Positions 40,907 through 48,074 of a stretch of DNA of 64,000 nt are shown here, one piece after another. The notes beneath the pieces were generated by a model. That model made no database searches, was not told the DNA's origin, and saw only the letters and a program-made list of their open reading frames with translations. Position numbers and translations under genes: made by a program. Each line of letters starts with the position of its first letter. The stretch's first letter is position 1. This stretch comes from an uncultured Cycloclasticus sp. GTDB lineage: Bacteria; Pseudomonadota; Gammaproteobacteria; Methylococcales; Cycloclasticaceae. Location of the stretch: assembly GCA_913060865.1 (NCBI GenBank), contig CAJXTU010000009.1, positions 1 to 64,000 of the forward strand, in the 5' to 3' direction.

Positions 40907-41200
40907 TTAATGATAATCTGTTATTTCTACGTTTGCTGGGCCTAACTCTTCCCAAGTGAAACAAATTCGATATTGCCCATTGATACGGATACTGCAAGAA
41001 TCCACTCTGTCTCCAGAAAGGCTTTCTAACCGATTTCCCGGAGGAACTTTCAGTTCTTCCAAAGACTGAACTGAATCTAGTTGATCCAACTTCCTAGCTG
41101 CAATACGCCATAGTGTTTGCAGGCAAGCCTTCCGTGCTACTTTTGAATTGATACCGTTAAATATATCTTTAGTAGCTTTACCTTTGAACGATACGATCAT
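40907..41200 (-). CDS. higB: HigB-family toxin (RelE/ParE fold mRNA interferase)
   Basis: A 97-residue toxin that would cleave mRNA on the ribosome. Seen: MIVSFKGKATKDIFNG, ARRKLDQLDSVQSLEELKVP-like segment (ARKLDQLDSVQSLEELKVPP), GNRLESLSGDRVDSCSIRING, and QYRICFTWEELGPANVEITDYH, the HigB family signature. The toxin-first order is typical of higBA. The ATG overlaps the likely operator and no Shine-Dalgarno is visible, so the message may be leaderless. Addiction modules of this kind are common in cassette arrays and help hold them in the genome. Confidence 0.92.
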   Translation of the reverse strand: MIVSFKGKATKDIFNGINSKVARKACLQTLWRIAARKLDQLDSVQSLEELKVPPGNRLESLSGDRVDSCSIRINGQYRICFTWEELGPANVEITDYH

Positions 41201-41234
41201 GCATACATGATAGCACGGCTTCCATGTTAATCAA
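41196..41234 (-). promoter_or_regulatory. higBA promoter and operator
   Basis: Minus strand: -35 TTGATT (41234-41229), 16-base spacer, -10 TATCAT (41212-41207). An inverted repeat ATCATG-TATG-CATGAT (41211-41196) covers part of the -10 and the higB start codon, a fitting site for HigA autorepression. Confidence 0.65.
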
Positions 41235-41256
41235 GGCAAATATTCCTCAGACTAAG

Positions 41257-41352
41257 GCATAACGCCAAGCTCAACTGCGTAGCGAACTGGCGGGCTTTTT
41301 GGAACAAAAAGCGTGACAGTTTGCGGAGTCAGATTGCAGTTTTTTGTTAGGG
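41257..41352 (-). repeat. attC site
   Basis: Minus strand: CCCTAAC (41352-41346) to GTTATGC (41263-41257), 96 bases. A perfect GCTTTTTG/CAAAAAGC hairpin occupies the centre. The stop of the upstream 280-residue gene lies in the first box. Confidence 0.85.
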
Positions 41353-42189
41353 GTTTACTCCCGTTACATGTAATTTGAAGACTTCATCTTCACCGAATGG
41401 ATTTGACTCCATTTCTATCAAACAGTGCAATTCAACCTGTGGCTTGAGCATTGAATAAATATAGTCGACGTTATCTTGATTGCCAAATATTTCAAATGAA
41501 TACTCACCTTCTGGCACTGGTTGGGATGACGACGCTACCGACAACTTACCTACATTCTTATATTTATTGAAATCGTATATCTCGCAGCTAAGTTCAACTG
41601 TGTCTTTTTCTATTCTTCTGGGCACATCAAACATTCGGCGGTCATTAGGGCCAATGTATATATCTGGAGCTTCTTGGTTCACAGGGTTCGCAGATATATG
41701 ATCAAGCTTTTTGGGATCAATCATTCCAGCAAGACTTTGATAGTTAGGCAGCGCAAGCTTCCCTATTTGAATTACCTGAGCATGATAGTGGTGATGTGTA
41801 TCGCCAATGATCACCGTTGCATCGCCATCATTGTTAAATGCATAACTAGGCTTCTCTCCTTTTTGAACAGCACCGCAAACTAACTTTAAGAATCCAAAGG
41901 AGTCCTTTGTGAAGTCCCAAAGGTTTTGAGGACCAAGGGAACTCACGAGAGGTAGTGTTAGTTGAACGCCAGAAAGAATAATTTCAAATTGCGTAAGAAG
42001 CGACCCTCTTTCAAAATTTGTAGCTAGAAGGGAAAACACGTCTCTGTCTTTAGCTGACATGCGTTTCGCACCGGAAAATCCGAGATAGGATTTATCAACA
42101 ACTCCTTGGAAATTATCAAGCGCTGTTACAGCAATATGAATTGGCACTCCTTCTCGTAAGGCTGACCCATCAATTTTGAATTCATGCAC
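41347..42189 (-). CDS. cassette-encoded hypothetical protein, 280 residues
   Basis: I do not recognise a characterised function. The N-terminal part (EFKIDGSALREGVPIHIAVTALDNFQ, then AKDRDVFSLLATNFERGSLL) looks like a conserved domain seen in uncharacterised bacterial proteins. A hydrophobic middle (TQFEIILSGVQLTLPLVSSL) is followed by a His-rich loop GDTHHHYHAQV near residue 133. The C-terminal third is beta-rich. No signal peptide is seen. The gene is alone in its cassette, between higBA and the Kiwa-like pair, so a defence or regulatory role is possible but unproven. Confidence 0.75.
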   Translation of the reverse strand: MHEFKIDGSALREGVPIHIAVTALDNFQGVVDKSYLGFSGAKRMSAKDRDVFSLLATNFERGSLLTQFEIILSGVQLTLPLVSSLGPQNLWDFTKDSFGFLKLVCGAVQKGEKPSYAFNNDGDATVIIGDTHHHYHAQVIQIGKLALPNYQSLAGMIDPKKLDHISANPVNQEAPDIYIGPNDRRMFDVPRRIEKDTVELSCEIYDFNKYKNVGKLSVASSSQPVPEGEYSFEIFGNQDNVDYIYSMLKPQVELHCLIEMESNPFGEDEVFKLHVTGVNP

Positions 42190-42215
42190 TATCCATTGCT
42201 CCTCATATTATTGAC

Positions 42216-42287
42216 CCCTAACGCCTTACTCACCGGAATTTTGGGAGCGAAGCGAGTAAAATTTCCGAGTGCAGTGATTTGTTAGCA
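42216..42287 (-). repeat. attC site
   Basis: Minus strand: TGCTAAC (42287-42281) to GTTAGGG (42222-42216), 72 bases. The stem shows CGGAAATTTT opposite AAAATTCCG. It is related to the site at 47994. Confidence 0.88.
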
Positions 42288-42289
42288 TG

Positions 42290-43177
42290 CTACCGCGCAC
42301 GTTTAGAGTTAGTTAAGTAATTATTACCAGACAACGGCCCTTTATATATATCTTCTAATAAAAAGTGCAGCACCTCTTTGAGTTTTTTCTTATCACTTGG
42401 CAATGTTATTTTGCCATTATTTACAACGATTGAAATATCAGAGAAATTGGCCGCCGCTGTAGATATTTGGGTAACAGTATAGTTGTCTAATACCCCCGAA
42501 CTTTCAATAGAATGCGCCATCTTTCTTACTTGCGTATCAGCTTTTGAGATAAAACTTGCAAGGTCAGCAATTTCCAATGAGGCATGTTGAGACATCTGAT
42601 TTAAGTCTTCGTCTGTTGCTTCTCTATAAAACTCAGATAGATCAAAAACCATTCGAGCATTGTGAAAGCTTTTAAATTTCGTTTTATTGTCTTCAATGAT
42701 TGCTACTAACTTATTATCAATCGTAAATATGTCATCAGTTGTTTTTACAAACGTATTGCCAGTTTGCATCTTTATTAGTGGGAGCTGATTTAGCGAAAGA
42801 GCCTGTCTTGATGAAAACTTTTGAACAAACACTTTGGTTTGACCATTTGTAATTATGCCTGTGAATATTGCTTTTATCGGCTCATTTGAAAAATTGGAAA
42901 TATTCACATCAGTAAAAGATGATGCATTTGCATTGATTACATTCCTCATCAACGTTGATTCACTAATATCATCAATAGTGAGGACTTCATTTGCGTCTGG
43001 CTTCCAGTCACCATTAAAATCCACTTCAGTATCTACTCCCTGCTCAAAGAACACTCGCTGATCTTCAAATATTTGAATCAGCTCTGACTGAAGTGGATTA
43101 TTTACCCTAACTCGTTTAATTTGACAGCTGCCGCTATCGTCCTTAATAAAAGCGAAAAAATTCTGCTGTGCTGTCAT
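42290..43177 (-). CDS. kwaB: KwaB-like DUF4868 protein (Kiwa anti-phage system)
   Basis: A 295-residue soluble protein that I assign to DUF4868/KwaB. Two regions support this: a middle block with FVKTTDDIFTIDNKLVAIIE then NKTKFKSFHNARMVFDLSEFY, and the C terminus KKLKEVLHFLLEDIYKGPLS followed by GNNYLTNSKRAR, matching the Leu-rich helix and final Y..nSK motif of the family. It starts one base after the stop of a four-TM membrane protein, the KwaA-KwaB arrangement. In Kiwa, KwaA senses phage infection at the membrane and KwaB acts on phage DNA replication and transcription. The assignment is from recalled family patterns, not a profile search. Confidence 0.65.
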   Translation of the reverse strand: MTAQQNFFAFIKDDSGSCQIKRVRVNNPLQSELIQIFEDQRVFFEQGVDTEVDFNGDWKPDANEVLTIDDISESTLMRNVINANASSFTDVNISNFSNEPIKAIFTGIITNGQTKVFVQKFSSRQALSLNQLPLIKMQTGNTFVKTTDDIFTIDNKLVAIIEDNKTKFKSFHNARMVFDLSEFYREATDEDLNQMSQHASLEIADLASFISKADTQVRKMAHSIESSGVLDNYTVTQISTAAANFSDISIVVNNGKITLPSDKKKLKEVLHFLLEDIYKGPLSGNNYLTNSKRAR

Positions 43178-43178
43178 T

Positions 43179-43697
43179 TTATTCCTCTACATCGATAACT
43201 ATATATTCTGTTAACTGAGCCACCGTTAAAGGTTGGCTAGCATGCCTAAGTTCTTTTTTTGTGATAAGTACGTAAGTTACACCCTCTGGCGTACCTACTT
43301 TATAAAAATGCCATTTCATGATGCCTAGAAGAGGATTGAAGTGATAGCTATATCCAGTACTGGTTATCACGGCAAATACTAATAATGTCGGAACCCAAAC
43401 TGTCCAGTTTAGTGCTGTGAAACTTGCAGTAAAAAGCGGAAGTAAATATAAAAGAAGAAAGCCCATATTTTCACGATCAGCAGCTTCAACAGTCGCTACA
43501 GAAAAATTGAAGCGCTCTAGGTTTTTCTTTGCATAGCGAAGCATCCAGATGCAAACCAGCACTAGAAATAATGAAGCGGCAATAGCCAAGCTAGCAAATG
43601 TTTTTTCGCCATCAAACCAAGCCACCCAAGCATAAGTAAAGCCTACTGGGGCTATTGCTGTGCTAGTAAGTAAAATTTTGGCCAGTGTACTTAACAC
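43179..43697 (-). CDS. kwaA: KwaA-like membrane protein (Kiwa anti-phage system)
   Basis: About 172 residues with four likely transmembrane helices: ILLTSTAIAPVGFTYAWVAWF, LAIAASLFLVLVCIWMLRY, MGFLLLYLLPLFTASFTALNW and VPTLLVFAVITSTGYSY. A small C-terminal domain follows (NPLLGIMKWHFYKV, VTYVLITKKEL, TVAQLTEYIVIDVEE). Size, helix count and tight coupling to the DUF4868 gene agree with KwaA. I favour the GTG at 43697, which has AAAGGA six bases upstream; the longer frame starts at a TTG at 43733, only seven bases from the attC core, with no ribosome site. Confidence 0.62.
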   Translation of the reverse strand: MLSTLAKILLTSTAIAPVGFTYAWVAWFDGEKTFASLAIAASLFLVLVCIWMLRYAKKNLERFNFSVATVEAADRENMGFLLLYLLPLFTASFTALNWTVWVPTLLVFAVITSTGYSYHFNPLLGIMKWHFYKVGTPEGVTYVLITKKELRHASQPLTVAQLTEYIVIDVEE

Positions 43698-43739
43698 ATT
43701 CGTTCCTTTGCTCGAAGTTGTAATTGAAGTCAATTTGCA

Positions 43740-43805
43740 TGCTAACGCCGCGCTTTGCGGAGAGCGAGCGTAGCGAGTGATTCCGACAACAGCACTTTGT
43801 TAGAG
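43740..43805 (-). repeat. attC site
   Basis: Minus strand: CTCTAAC (43805-43799) to GTTAGCA (43746-43740), 66 bases, the shortest site of the main array. It contains ACTCGCTACGCTCGCT in the loop. Arm pairing is weaker than at the other sites. Confidence 0.8.
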
Positions 43806-43810
43806 CACAT

Positions 43811-44479
43811 TTACTCTGGCTCCGAGATAAAACTTAGAAACGAATCGCCGAGACTAGTTGAGCGCTTCTGCCCCAACCCATTCCCTGACATTGTTACATT
43901 CAAGCCATCAGTATTTACCAAACCTCTTGAATTAAGGTCTTTCCACAGTTGATTGTATAGTTCTTGGCGACCACGCATTTCTGGCATGTTGTGTTCTAGC
44001 ACACTACTCAAACCACCCATACTCATGCCCGGCGGTGGTGTTGGCGCCTGAAATAGCTTGAGTATTTGAACATGTAACTCGGTTAACGTATCAACAAAAT
44101 TCAAAAATATATGCTGCATTGCCTCCTCGGGGGCTTGCCCCGTGGCAATATTTACCACAGCATTTCGTAGTGCTTCTAATTTCTCTTCTTTATGTGTTCG
44201 TAGTGCGAGTTGTGAGGCGTACATTGCAGCCGAAATGAACTGCTCATTTTCTTGAAGTGATTCTAGATCTAGCCCTTTATCTTCTAATTCTTGAAGTTTT
44301 TCCCCAACTTGAGCCATCCATTCAGATCGTCTCTTTTCTAAAGGTGGCTGCACAACATTTTGAAATAATTCAACAGCAGCTCCACCTAATACAGGTATTG
44401 CAGACAACCCAGACTTGACTACGGAATGAGCAATGTCACCTGATGATTGTGATGGAATTTTTATTTCTTTGTCGTCCAT
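43811..44479 (-). CDS. cassette-encoded hypothetical protein, 222 residues (IPVLGG type)
   Basis: Function unknown. The N terminus has a short Gly-rich hydrophobic patch (SGLSAIPVLGGAAVELFQ, residues 24-41) followed by a charged helix VVQPPLEKRRSEWMAQVGEK. The middle (ENEQFISAAMYASQLALRTH, then EEKLEALRNAVVNIA) is helical and looks conserved among uncharacterised bacterial proteins. A Pro-rich turn PTPPPGMSMGG precedes a polar C-terminal third. It has a strong ribosome site (GGGAGAGAAG before the ATG). One gene, one cassette. Confidence 0.75.
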   Translation of the reverse strand: MDDKEIKIPSQSSGDIAHSVVKSGLSAIPVLGGAAVELFQNVVQPPLEKRRSEWMAQVGEKLQELEDKGLDLESLQENEQFISAAMYASQLALRTHKEEKLEALRNAVVNIATGQAPEEAMQHIFLNFVDTLTELHVQILKLFQAPTPPPGMSMGGLSSVLEHNMPEMRGRQELYNQLWKDLNSRGLVNTDGLNVTMSGNGLGQKRSTSLGDSFLSFISEPE

Positions 44480-44497
44480 TCTTCTCTCCCTTTCTTG

Positions 44498-44578
44498 CTC
44501 TAACGTTTTAAAGAAGTGGCGCGCGGCTCTTTGCGCGTCCCAGTGAGCATAGCGAACGACTTGATTTTTTTGTTATAT
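44498..44578 (-). repeat. attC site, near copy of the one at 47317
   Basis: Minus strand: ATATAAC (44578-44572) to GTTAGAG (44504-44498), 81 bases. About 73 of 81 bases match the site at 47317-47397. It contains the GACGCGCAAAGAGCCGCGCGCC stem region in part. Confidence 0.88.
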
Positions 44579-45334
44579 TCACTTACAAAAAGTCCCAAAT
44601 CTTTTTTTCCACTTACGCTCAAGTGGCTTTATACGTGGTAACAGTTTTTCACAAAATTCATTAAGAGTTTCTGCCACTTTAGGATTAGACGAGCTAGTAG
44701 TGTTAAAAATAATACTAAAAGATAACCCATAAATTGCTTTTGCATTATAAAACCTGAAAGAAGCATACCTCCAATCAGTTACCTTATTGAGTTCCACATG
44801 TAACGATGGTGCAGCAGTTCCTGGGCTTGGGTGAATAGCTTTATCTCTAAAACTGAAAGTCTGTTTTATTATATTTCTCAAACTCTTGCTATTAGAATTA
44901 TTCAAACGAAACGCCATTCGAAGAACTTCTGAAATTTGCTTATACCTTGCTGTGCTATTTTCTCGCCACGAGTCTAATGTCGATTGCGAAATTTCAACAT
45001 GCTCTTTAATACTCGCATAATATGCATCTAGCGCGATACCAGTAGCCATTATTGACTGCATTCCTGCAATAGATTCTTTTTTCAAATAGAGAGAAATTTT
45101 TTCGTCATTTTTTTCCTCTTTTGCAAGCATCAGTTTCTTATGAGCTGACTCCGTATTCAATAGATGTTTGTACGCGATCTCTAACCAATACTCGGTCATG
45201 TCTATACCTAGATGAAGTACGACAGGACTAGCCTCTATCTTTCCTTTCTCATTCACAGAAATAGAAAAAGATTGAACACTAAACACGTCACCTTTAACAA
45301 GGAATACCCCAGAATCTGGTTTGGAATCTGTCAC
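44579..45334 (-). CDS. cassette-encoded protein with a HEPN-like Rx4H motif, 251 residues
   Basis: Mostly helical after residue 45. Residues 163-168 read RDKAIH within SFRDKAIHPSPG, an R-x4-H followed by Pro, the form seen in many HEPN-type RNases and HEPN-related domains. An upstream helix, GIALDAYYASIKEHVEIS, could supply the acidic residue usual in that fold. The start is GTG at 45334, with AAGGAG five bases upstream. No partner nucleotidyltransferase (MNT) gene is in the cassette. HEPN proteins often act in phage defence or as toxins; the assignment here rests on a short motif and is tentative. Confidence 0.7.
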   Translation of the reverse strand: MTDSKPDSGVFLVKGDVFSVQSFSISVNEKGKIEASPVVLHLGIDMTEYWLEIAYKHLLNTESAHKKLMLAKEEKNDEKISLYLKKESIAGMQSIMATGIALDAYYASIKEHVEISQSTLDSWRENSTARYKQISEVLRMAFRLNNSNSKSLRNIIKQTFSFRDKAIHPSPGTAAPSLHVELNKVTDWRYASFRFYNAKAIYGLSFSIIFNTTSSSNPKVAETLNEFCEKLLPRIKPLERKWKKRFGTFCK

Positions 45335-45349
45335 TGAATCTCCTTGTGA

Positions 45350-45436
45350 ATATAACGTTAGAATTAAACGGCGCCGCTTTTCGGCGTCCGAGCAGGGCAG
45401 GTTTTTTGCCCTGCGTTTTTAAATGACTTGTTATGT
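45350..45436 (-). repeat. attC site
   Basis: Minus strand: ACATAAC (45436-45430) to GTTATAT (45356-45350), 87 bases. Arms TAACAAGTCATTTAAA and TTTAATTCTAACGTTA pair. The loop carries two strong hairpins, GCAGGGCA/TGCCCTGC and GGACGCCG/CGGCGCC. Confidence 0.88.
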
Positions 45437-45940
45437 TTCGTCTTCATTTTTTGGTAACCTCCCTTTTTCAGCCTCATCCTTTACTTTATCCCATTCTATT
45501 TTAAGTAATTCTTGAACATCTGTTACCATGCCTTTTAGGTCTTTCTTTAGTTCTTCTTTTTGGCTTTCATGTGTGTGGCTTGAAATAGTATCTATCCATC
45601 CTATTATTTTTTTACCAAGTTTTTCGTTTGGGTTTATCTGAAGCTGAATAAGAATTCTTAATTGATCTATTTCCTTTAATATTTCTTTCGATTCATCACT
45701 TCCTTCTTCTACGTCCGAGATTACCCAGTTGTATGTTAAACCTGCATATTTCGATACATTTTCACGAAGTGCATTTATCCATTTCACACGCTCAGCTGTA
45801 ATAGAATTGATGTAGGTAGTGCGCCTATTGATATAGATATTATAAATAATATTACCTAGACCAATGAGGAATGTTGCAGCAATTCCTACAATATAGAATA
45901 TATCTTTAAGCTCAAATGCATCCTTTAATTCAAGAGCCAT
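45431..45940 (-). CDS. cassette-encoded membrane-anchored hypothetical protein, 169 residues
   Basis: One N-terminal transmembrane helix (IFYIVGIAATFLIGLGNIIYNIYI, residues 14-37), then a basic segment NRRTTYINSITAERVKWINA and a cytoplasmic helical, coiled-coil-like region with many Glu and Lys. This layout recurs in uncharacterised membrane proteins but I cannot name a function. AAAGGA precedes the ATG. The stop codon TAA lies inside the attC box. Confidence 0.75.
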   Translation of the reverse strand: MALELKDAFELKDIFYIVGIAATFLIGLGNIIYNIYINRRTTYINSITAERVKWINALRENVSKYAGLTYNWVISDVEEGSDESKEILKEIDQLRILIQLQINPNEKLGKKIIGWIDTISSHTHESQKEELKKDLKGMVTDVQELLKIEWDKVKDEAEKGRLPKNEDET

Positions 45941-45958
45941 AATTTATTCCTTTTAGAA

Positions 45959-46039
45959 ACATAACGCCGCAATAAAAGGCGAGCGTTAGCGAGTCCAGCC
46001 CACGCTTTTTGTGGGCGATTTTTAATTGCCTTGTTAGCT
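45959..46039 (-). repeat. attC site
   Basis: Minus strand: AGCTAAC (46039-46033) to GTTATGT (45965-45959), 81 bases. Arms AAGGCAATTAAAA and CTTTTATTGCGG pair; CGCCCAC/GTGGGC forms a side hairpin. Confidence 0.88.
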
Positions 46040-47302
46040 ATTTTCATCTTGAATAACCTTCAAGCTTTTTATTTCACTTTGTTCAGGCGGTAATAAATCT
46101 GTTATCCAATTGACTATGGCCTCCCTCGTGACCTCGAAACACATTCTATGCATATGAGAAGTATTGATTTTTTCATCGTCCATTAGGGGGTCAGAAAATC
46201 TATTCGCTTCAAACTCTCCAAGCGGAAAAGAACCAGCGTGAAAATGTGCAGACCTGACTGAACCATAGAGGTATTCCAAAAGGGGATTAATATGATCTAC
46301 TGACCTTACATATTTTCTTACGAACTCACTGAACCCATTACATGATTGGTCAGCCTTACTAATTGCTTCAACTGCCGCTACGCGATAAGCAAGCCCTACA
46401 GAAGGAAATTGAGACCCTACAGCGGCCGCTACTTGATACAAGCGTGCAGCACAATCAAATGGATCCGCTATAGATAAATCAGAAGAGTCTATTGTTTTAA
46501 GTATTTTTCTTGCCTGAGGAGGCAAGCTAAGAAGCTCACCTGCCACACGATATCGGGCCGTAAGTGATCCGCTGTATTTTCCTAGCGGGCAAACAACCCC
46601 TTTTTTTGGCATATCAGTTAATTGTGGTCCCAAGCCCCAAAATCCAAGTTGAAGTCTTTCTGATTTTTCGGATGGACGATTATCTTTAGATGGAATAACC
46701 CAGCGAGCACTTGACGAGGATTGGTATAACCCTACGTTAAGCAGGAGAGATAACCGAGCTGCTTGGCGTCTTGCTATCTCTTCCGCCAAAGCCATTGCAT
46801 CCATTTCATCTATCGCATCAACTTCAATATCAATAGATACTACTCTCTCCGCATTTATCAGATGCGGCTGATCATCATCTGGCCATACGGGAGCAAACCT
46901 TATACCGTGAAGCCAATATTCGCCATCAATTTGAGTCCCAATATAGTTGAAAAAAAACCTTCTAAAATATTTATTCTTTCTTTCTGCTATGGTTGCAGAA
47001 AAAACAGAGTTAATGAATTCTTGTGTTGCTATCTCCCAGTTGGCAACAGAAGGGGATTCTTCAGCACAAATAGCTTCTACATAAAGCAGCTCTCCTTCTA
47101 TCGATTTCACGACCCGCCATGTGATCGGAACTTCCTCTTGGTCAATTGAAAATGGTCCTGTAATGGTACTCTCAAAAGAGCCGCCATCACCGTAGCCAGC
47201 TGAACCAGAGTATCCAGAAGTACGTGCTCGAAGCTGAGAATTCAAATAATCCAAGAATAATCTTTGTCTGTTGCCTTTAGGTAGATTTAACTCAACTTTC
47301 AT
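46034..47302 (-). CDS. cassette-encoded protein with a HEPN-like C terminus, 422 residues
   Basis: No characterised family recognised over the N-terminal 270 residues, which start with a Gly/Ser-rich stretch (TSGYSGSAGYGDGG). The C-terminal helical part has YLYGSVRSAHFHAGSFPLGE; R350 and H355 make an R-x4-H, and the form 'LY..RS..xHxG' resembles the Apea-like HEPN domains of defence proteins. The ATG at 47302 has GAGAG six bases upstream; a GTG two codons earlier is also possible. The stop lies within the attC box. Role in defence is inference. Confidence 0.7.
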   Translation of the reverse strand: MKVELNLPKGNRQRLFLDYLNSQLRARTSGYSGSAGYGDGGSFESTITGPFSIDQEEVPITWRVVKSIEGELLYVEAICAEESPSVANWEIATQEFINSVFSATIAERKNKYFRRFFFNYIGTQIDGEYWLHGIRFAPVWPDDDQPHLINAERVVSIDIEVDAIDEMDAMALAEEIARRQAARLSLLLNVGLYQSSSSARWVIPSKDNRPSEKSERLQLGFWGLGPQLTDMPKKGVVCPLGKYSGSLTARYRVAGELLSLPPQARKILKTIDSSDLSIADPFDCAARLYQVAAAVGSQFPSVGLAYRVAAVEAISKADQSCNGFSEFVRKYVRSVDHINPLLEYLYGSVRSAHFHAGSFPLGEFEANRFSDPLMDDEKINTSHMHRMCFEVTREAIVNWITDLLPPEQSEIKSLKVIQDENS

Positions 47303-47316
47303 TGTCACTCTCAGAT

Positions 47317-47397
47317 AGCTAACGTTTTAAATAAGGGGCGCGCGGCTTTTTGCGCGTCCCAGTGAGCAGAGCGAACGACTTGATTTTTTTGTTATGC
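47317..47397 (-). repeat. attC site, near copy of the one at 44498
   Basis: Minus strand: GCATAAC (47397-47391) to GTTAGCT (47323-47317), 81 bases. Shares about 73 bases with the site at 44498-44578; half of the differences lie in the outermost box bases. Confidence 0.88.
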
Positions 47398-47910
47398 ATT
47401 GGACACCAGATAAACGATACGCCCCCAAAACGAAATCCAAAATATAGACGAGATAAATAAAAGCACGCTAAATAGCCACGAGGCCGCTTCTCGCTTGCCG
47501 CTGTCAGCCTCAAATTCATTCCACTTTATGTGATAAAGCCAAAGAGCCAATGTAGTGAATAAGGTGATTGCAGTAATCTCAATGCTGCTAGTTAGCATAT
47601 GCTCGAATACAGCTCCTTTGGCGATATAAGGAAATGATATTTTTGCACTTAATGTTACAGCCCAATTGATTGCAGCTGCAACGAAACACAATGATATTAA
47701 AAAGTTTGATGGATTAATTATAAATAGCTTTATTTTCGTCCCGTAATTACGTTCTTTATAGGGGTTACGAATTGAACATAAAAAGCCTAGAAACATAATA
47801 GGACCAACAAAAGTCAGTATACTTCGACCTGCAATATGCTCTTGCATTATCGTAGAAATTGGCTCGGCCAGCTTTGGAAAAAAATCACCAACGATACCAA
47901 GAAGAAACAT
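47392..47910 (-). CDS. cassette-encoded four-helix membrane protein with apparent 5' frameshift
   Basis: Function unknown; 172 residues from the ATG at 47910, with about four hydrophobic segments (SILTFVGPIMFLGFLC, FLISLCFVAAAINWAVTL, IEITAITLFTTLALWLY, LFSVLLFISSIFWISFWG). The first helix seems cut: in the same frame upstream codons read ITENIGIFVYFFIA but reach no ATG. An ATG at 47975 with AAGGA just upstream starts MDKFSHIK in another frame. One extra A in the AAAA run at 47955-47952 would join the two as MDKFSHIKITENIGIFVYFF. So the intact gene probably began at 47975. The stop lies in the attC box. Confidence 0.72.
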   Translation of the reverse strand: MFLLGIVGDFFPKLAEPISTIMQEHIAGRSILTFVGPIMFLGFLCSIRNPYKERNYGTKIKLFIINPSNFLISLCFVAAAINWAVTLSAKISFPYIAKGAVFEHMLTSSIEITAITLFTTLALWLYHIKWNEFEADSGKREAASWLFSVLLFISSIFWISFWGRIVYLVSNA

Positions 47911-47993
47911 TGCAATGAAAAAGTAAACAAATATGCCTATGTTTTCTGTAATTTTATATGACTAAATTTATCCATGTGGTCCTTGTTGAAGAT

Positions 47994-48068
47994 GCATAAC
48001 GCCCCACATAACCGGAATTTTGCGGCGCGCAGCAGAGCAAAATGTCCGTGTTAATGTGATTGTTAGGC
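47994..48068 (-). repeat. attC site
   Basis: Minus strand: GCCTAAC (48068-48062) to GTTATGC (48000-47994), 75 bases. Good stem: CACATTAACACGG with CCGGTTATGTG, and CATTTTGC with GCAAAAT. Confidence 0.9.
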
Positions 48069-48074
48069 ATGCTA

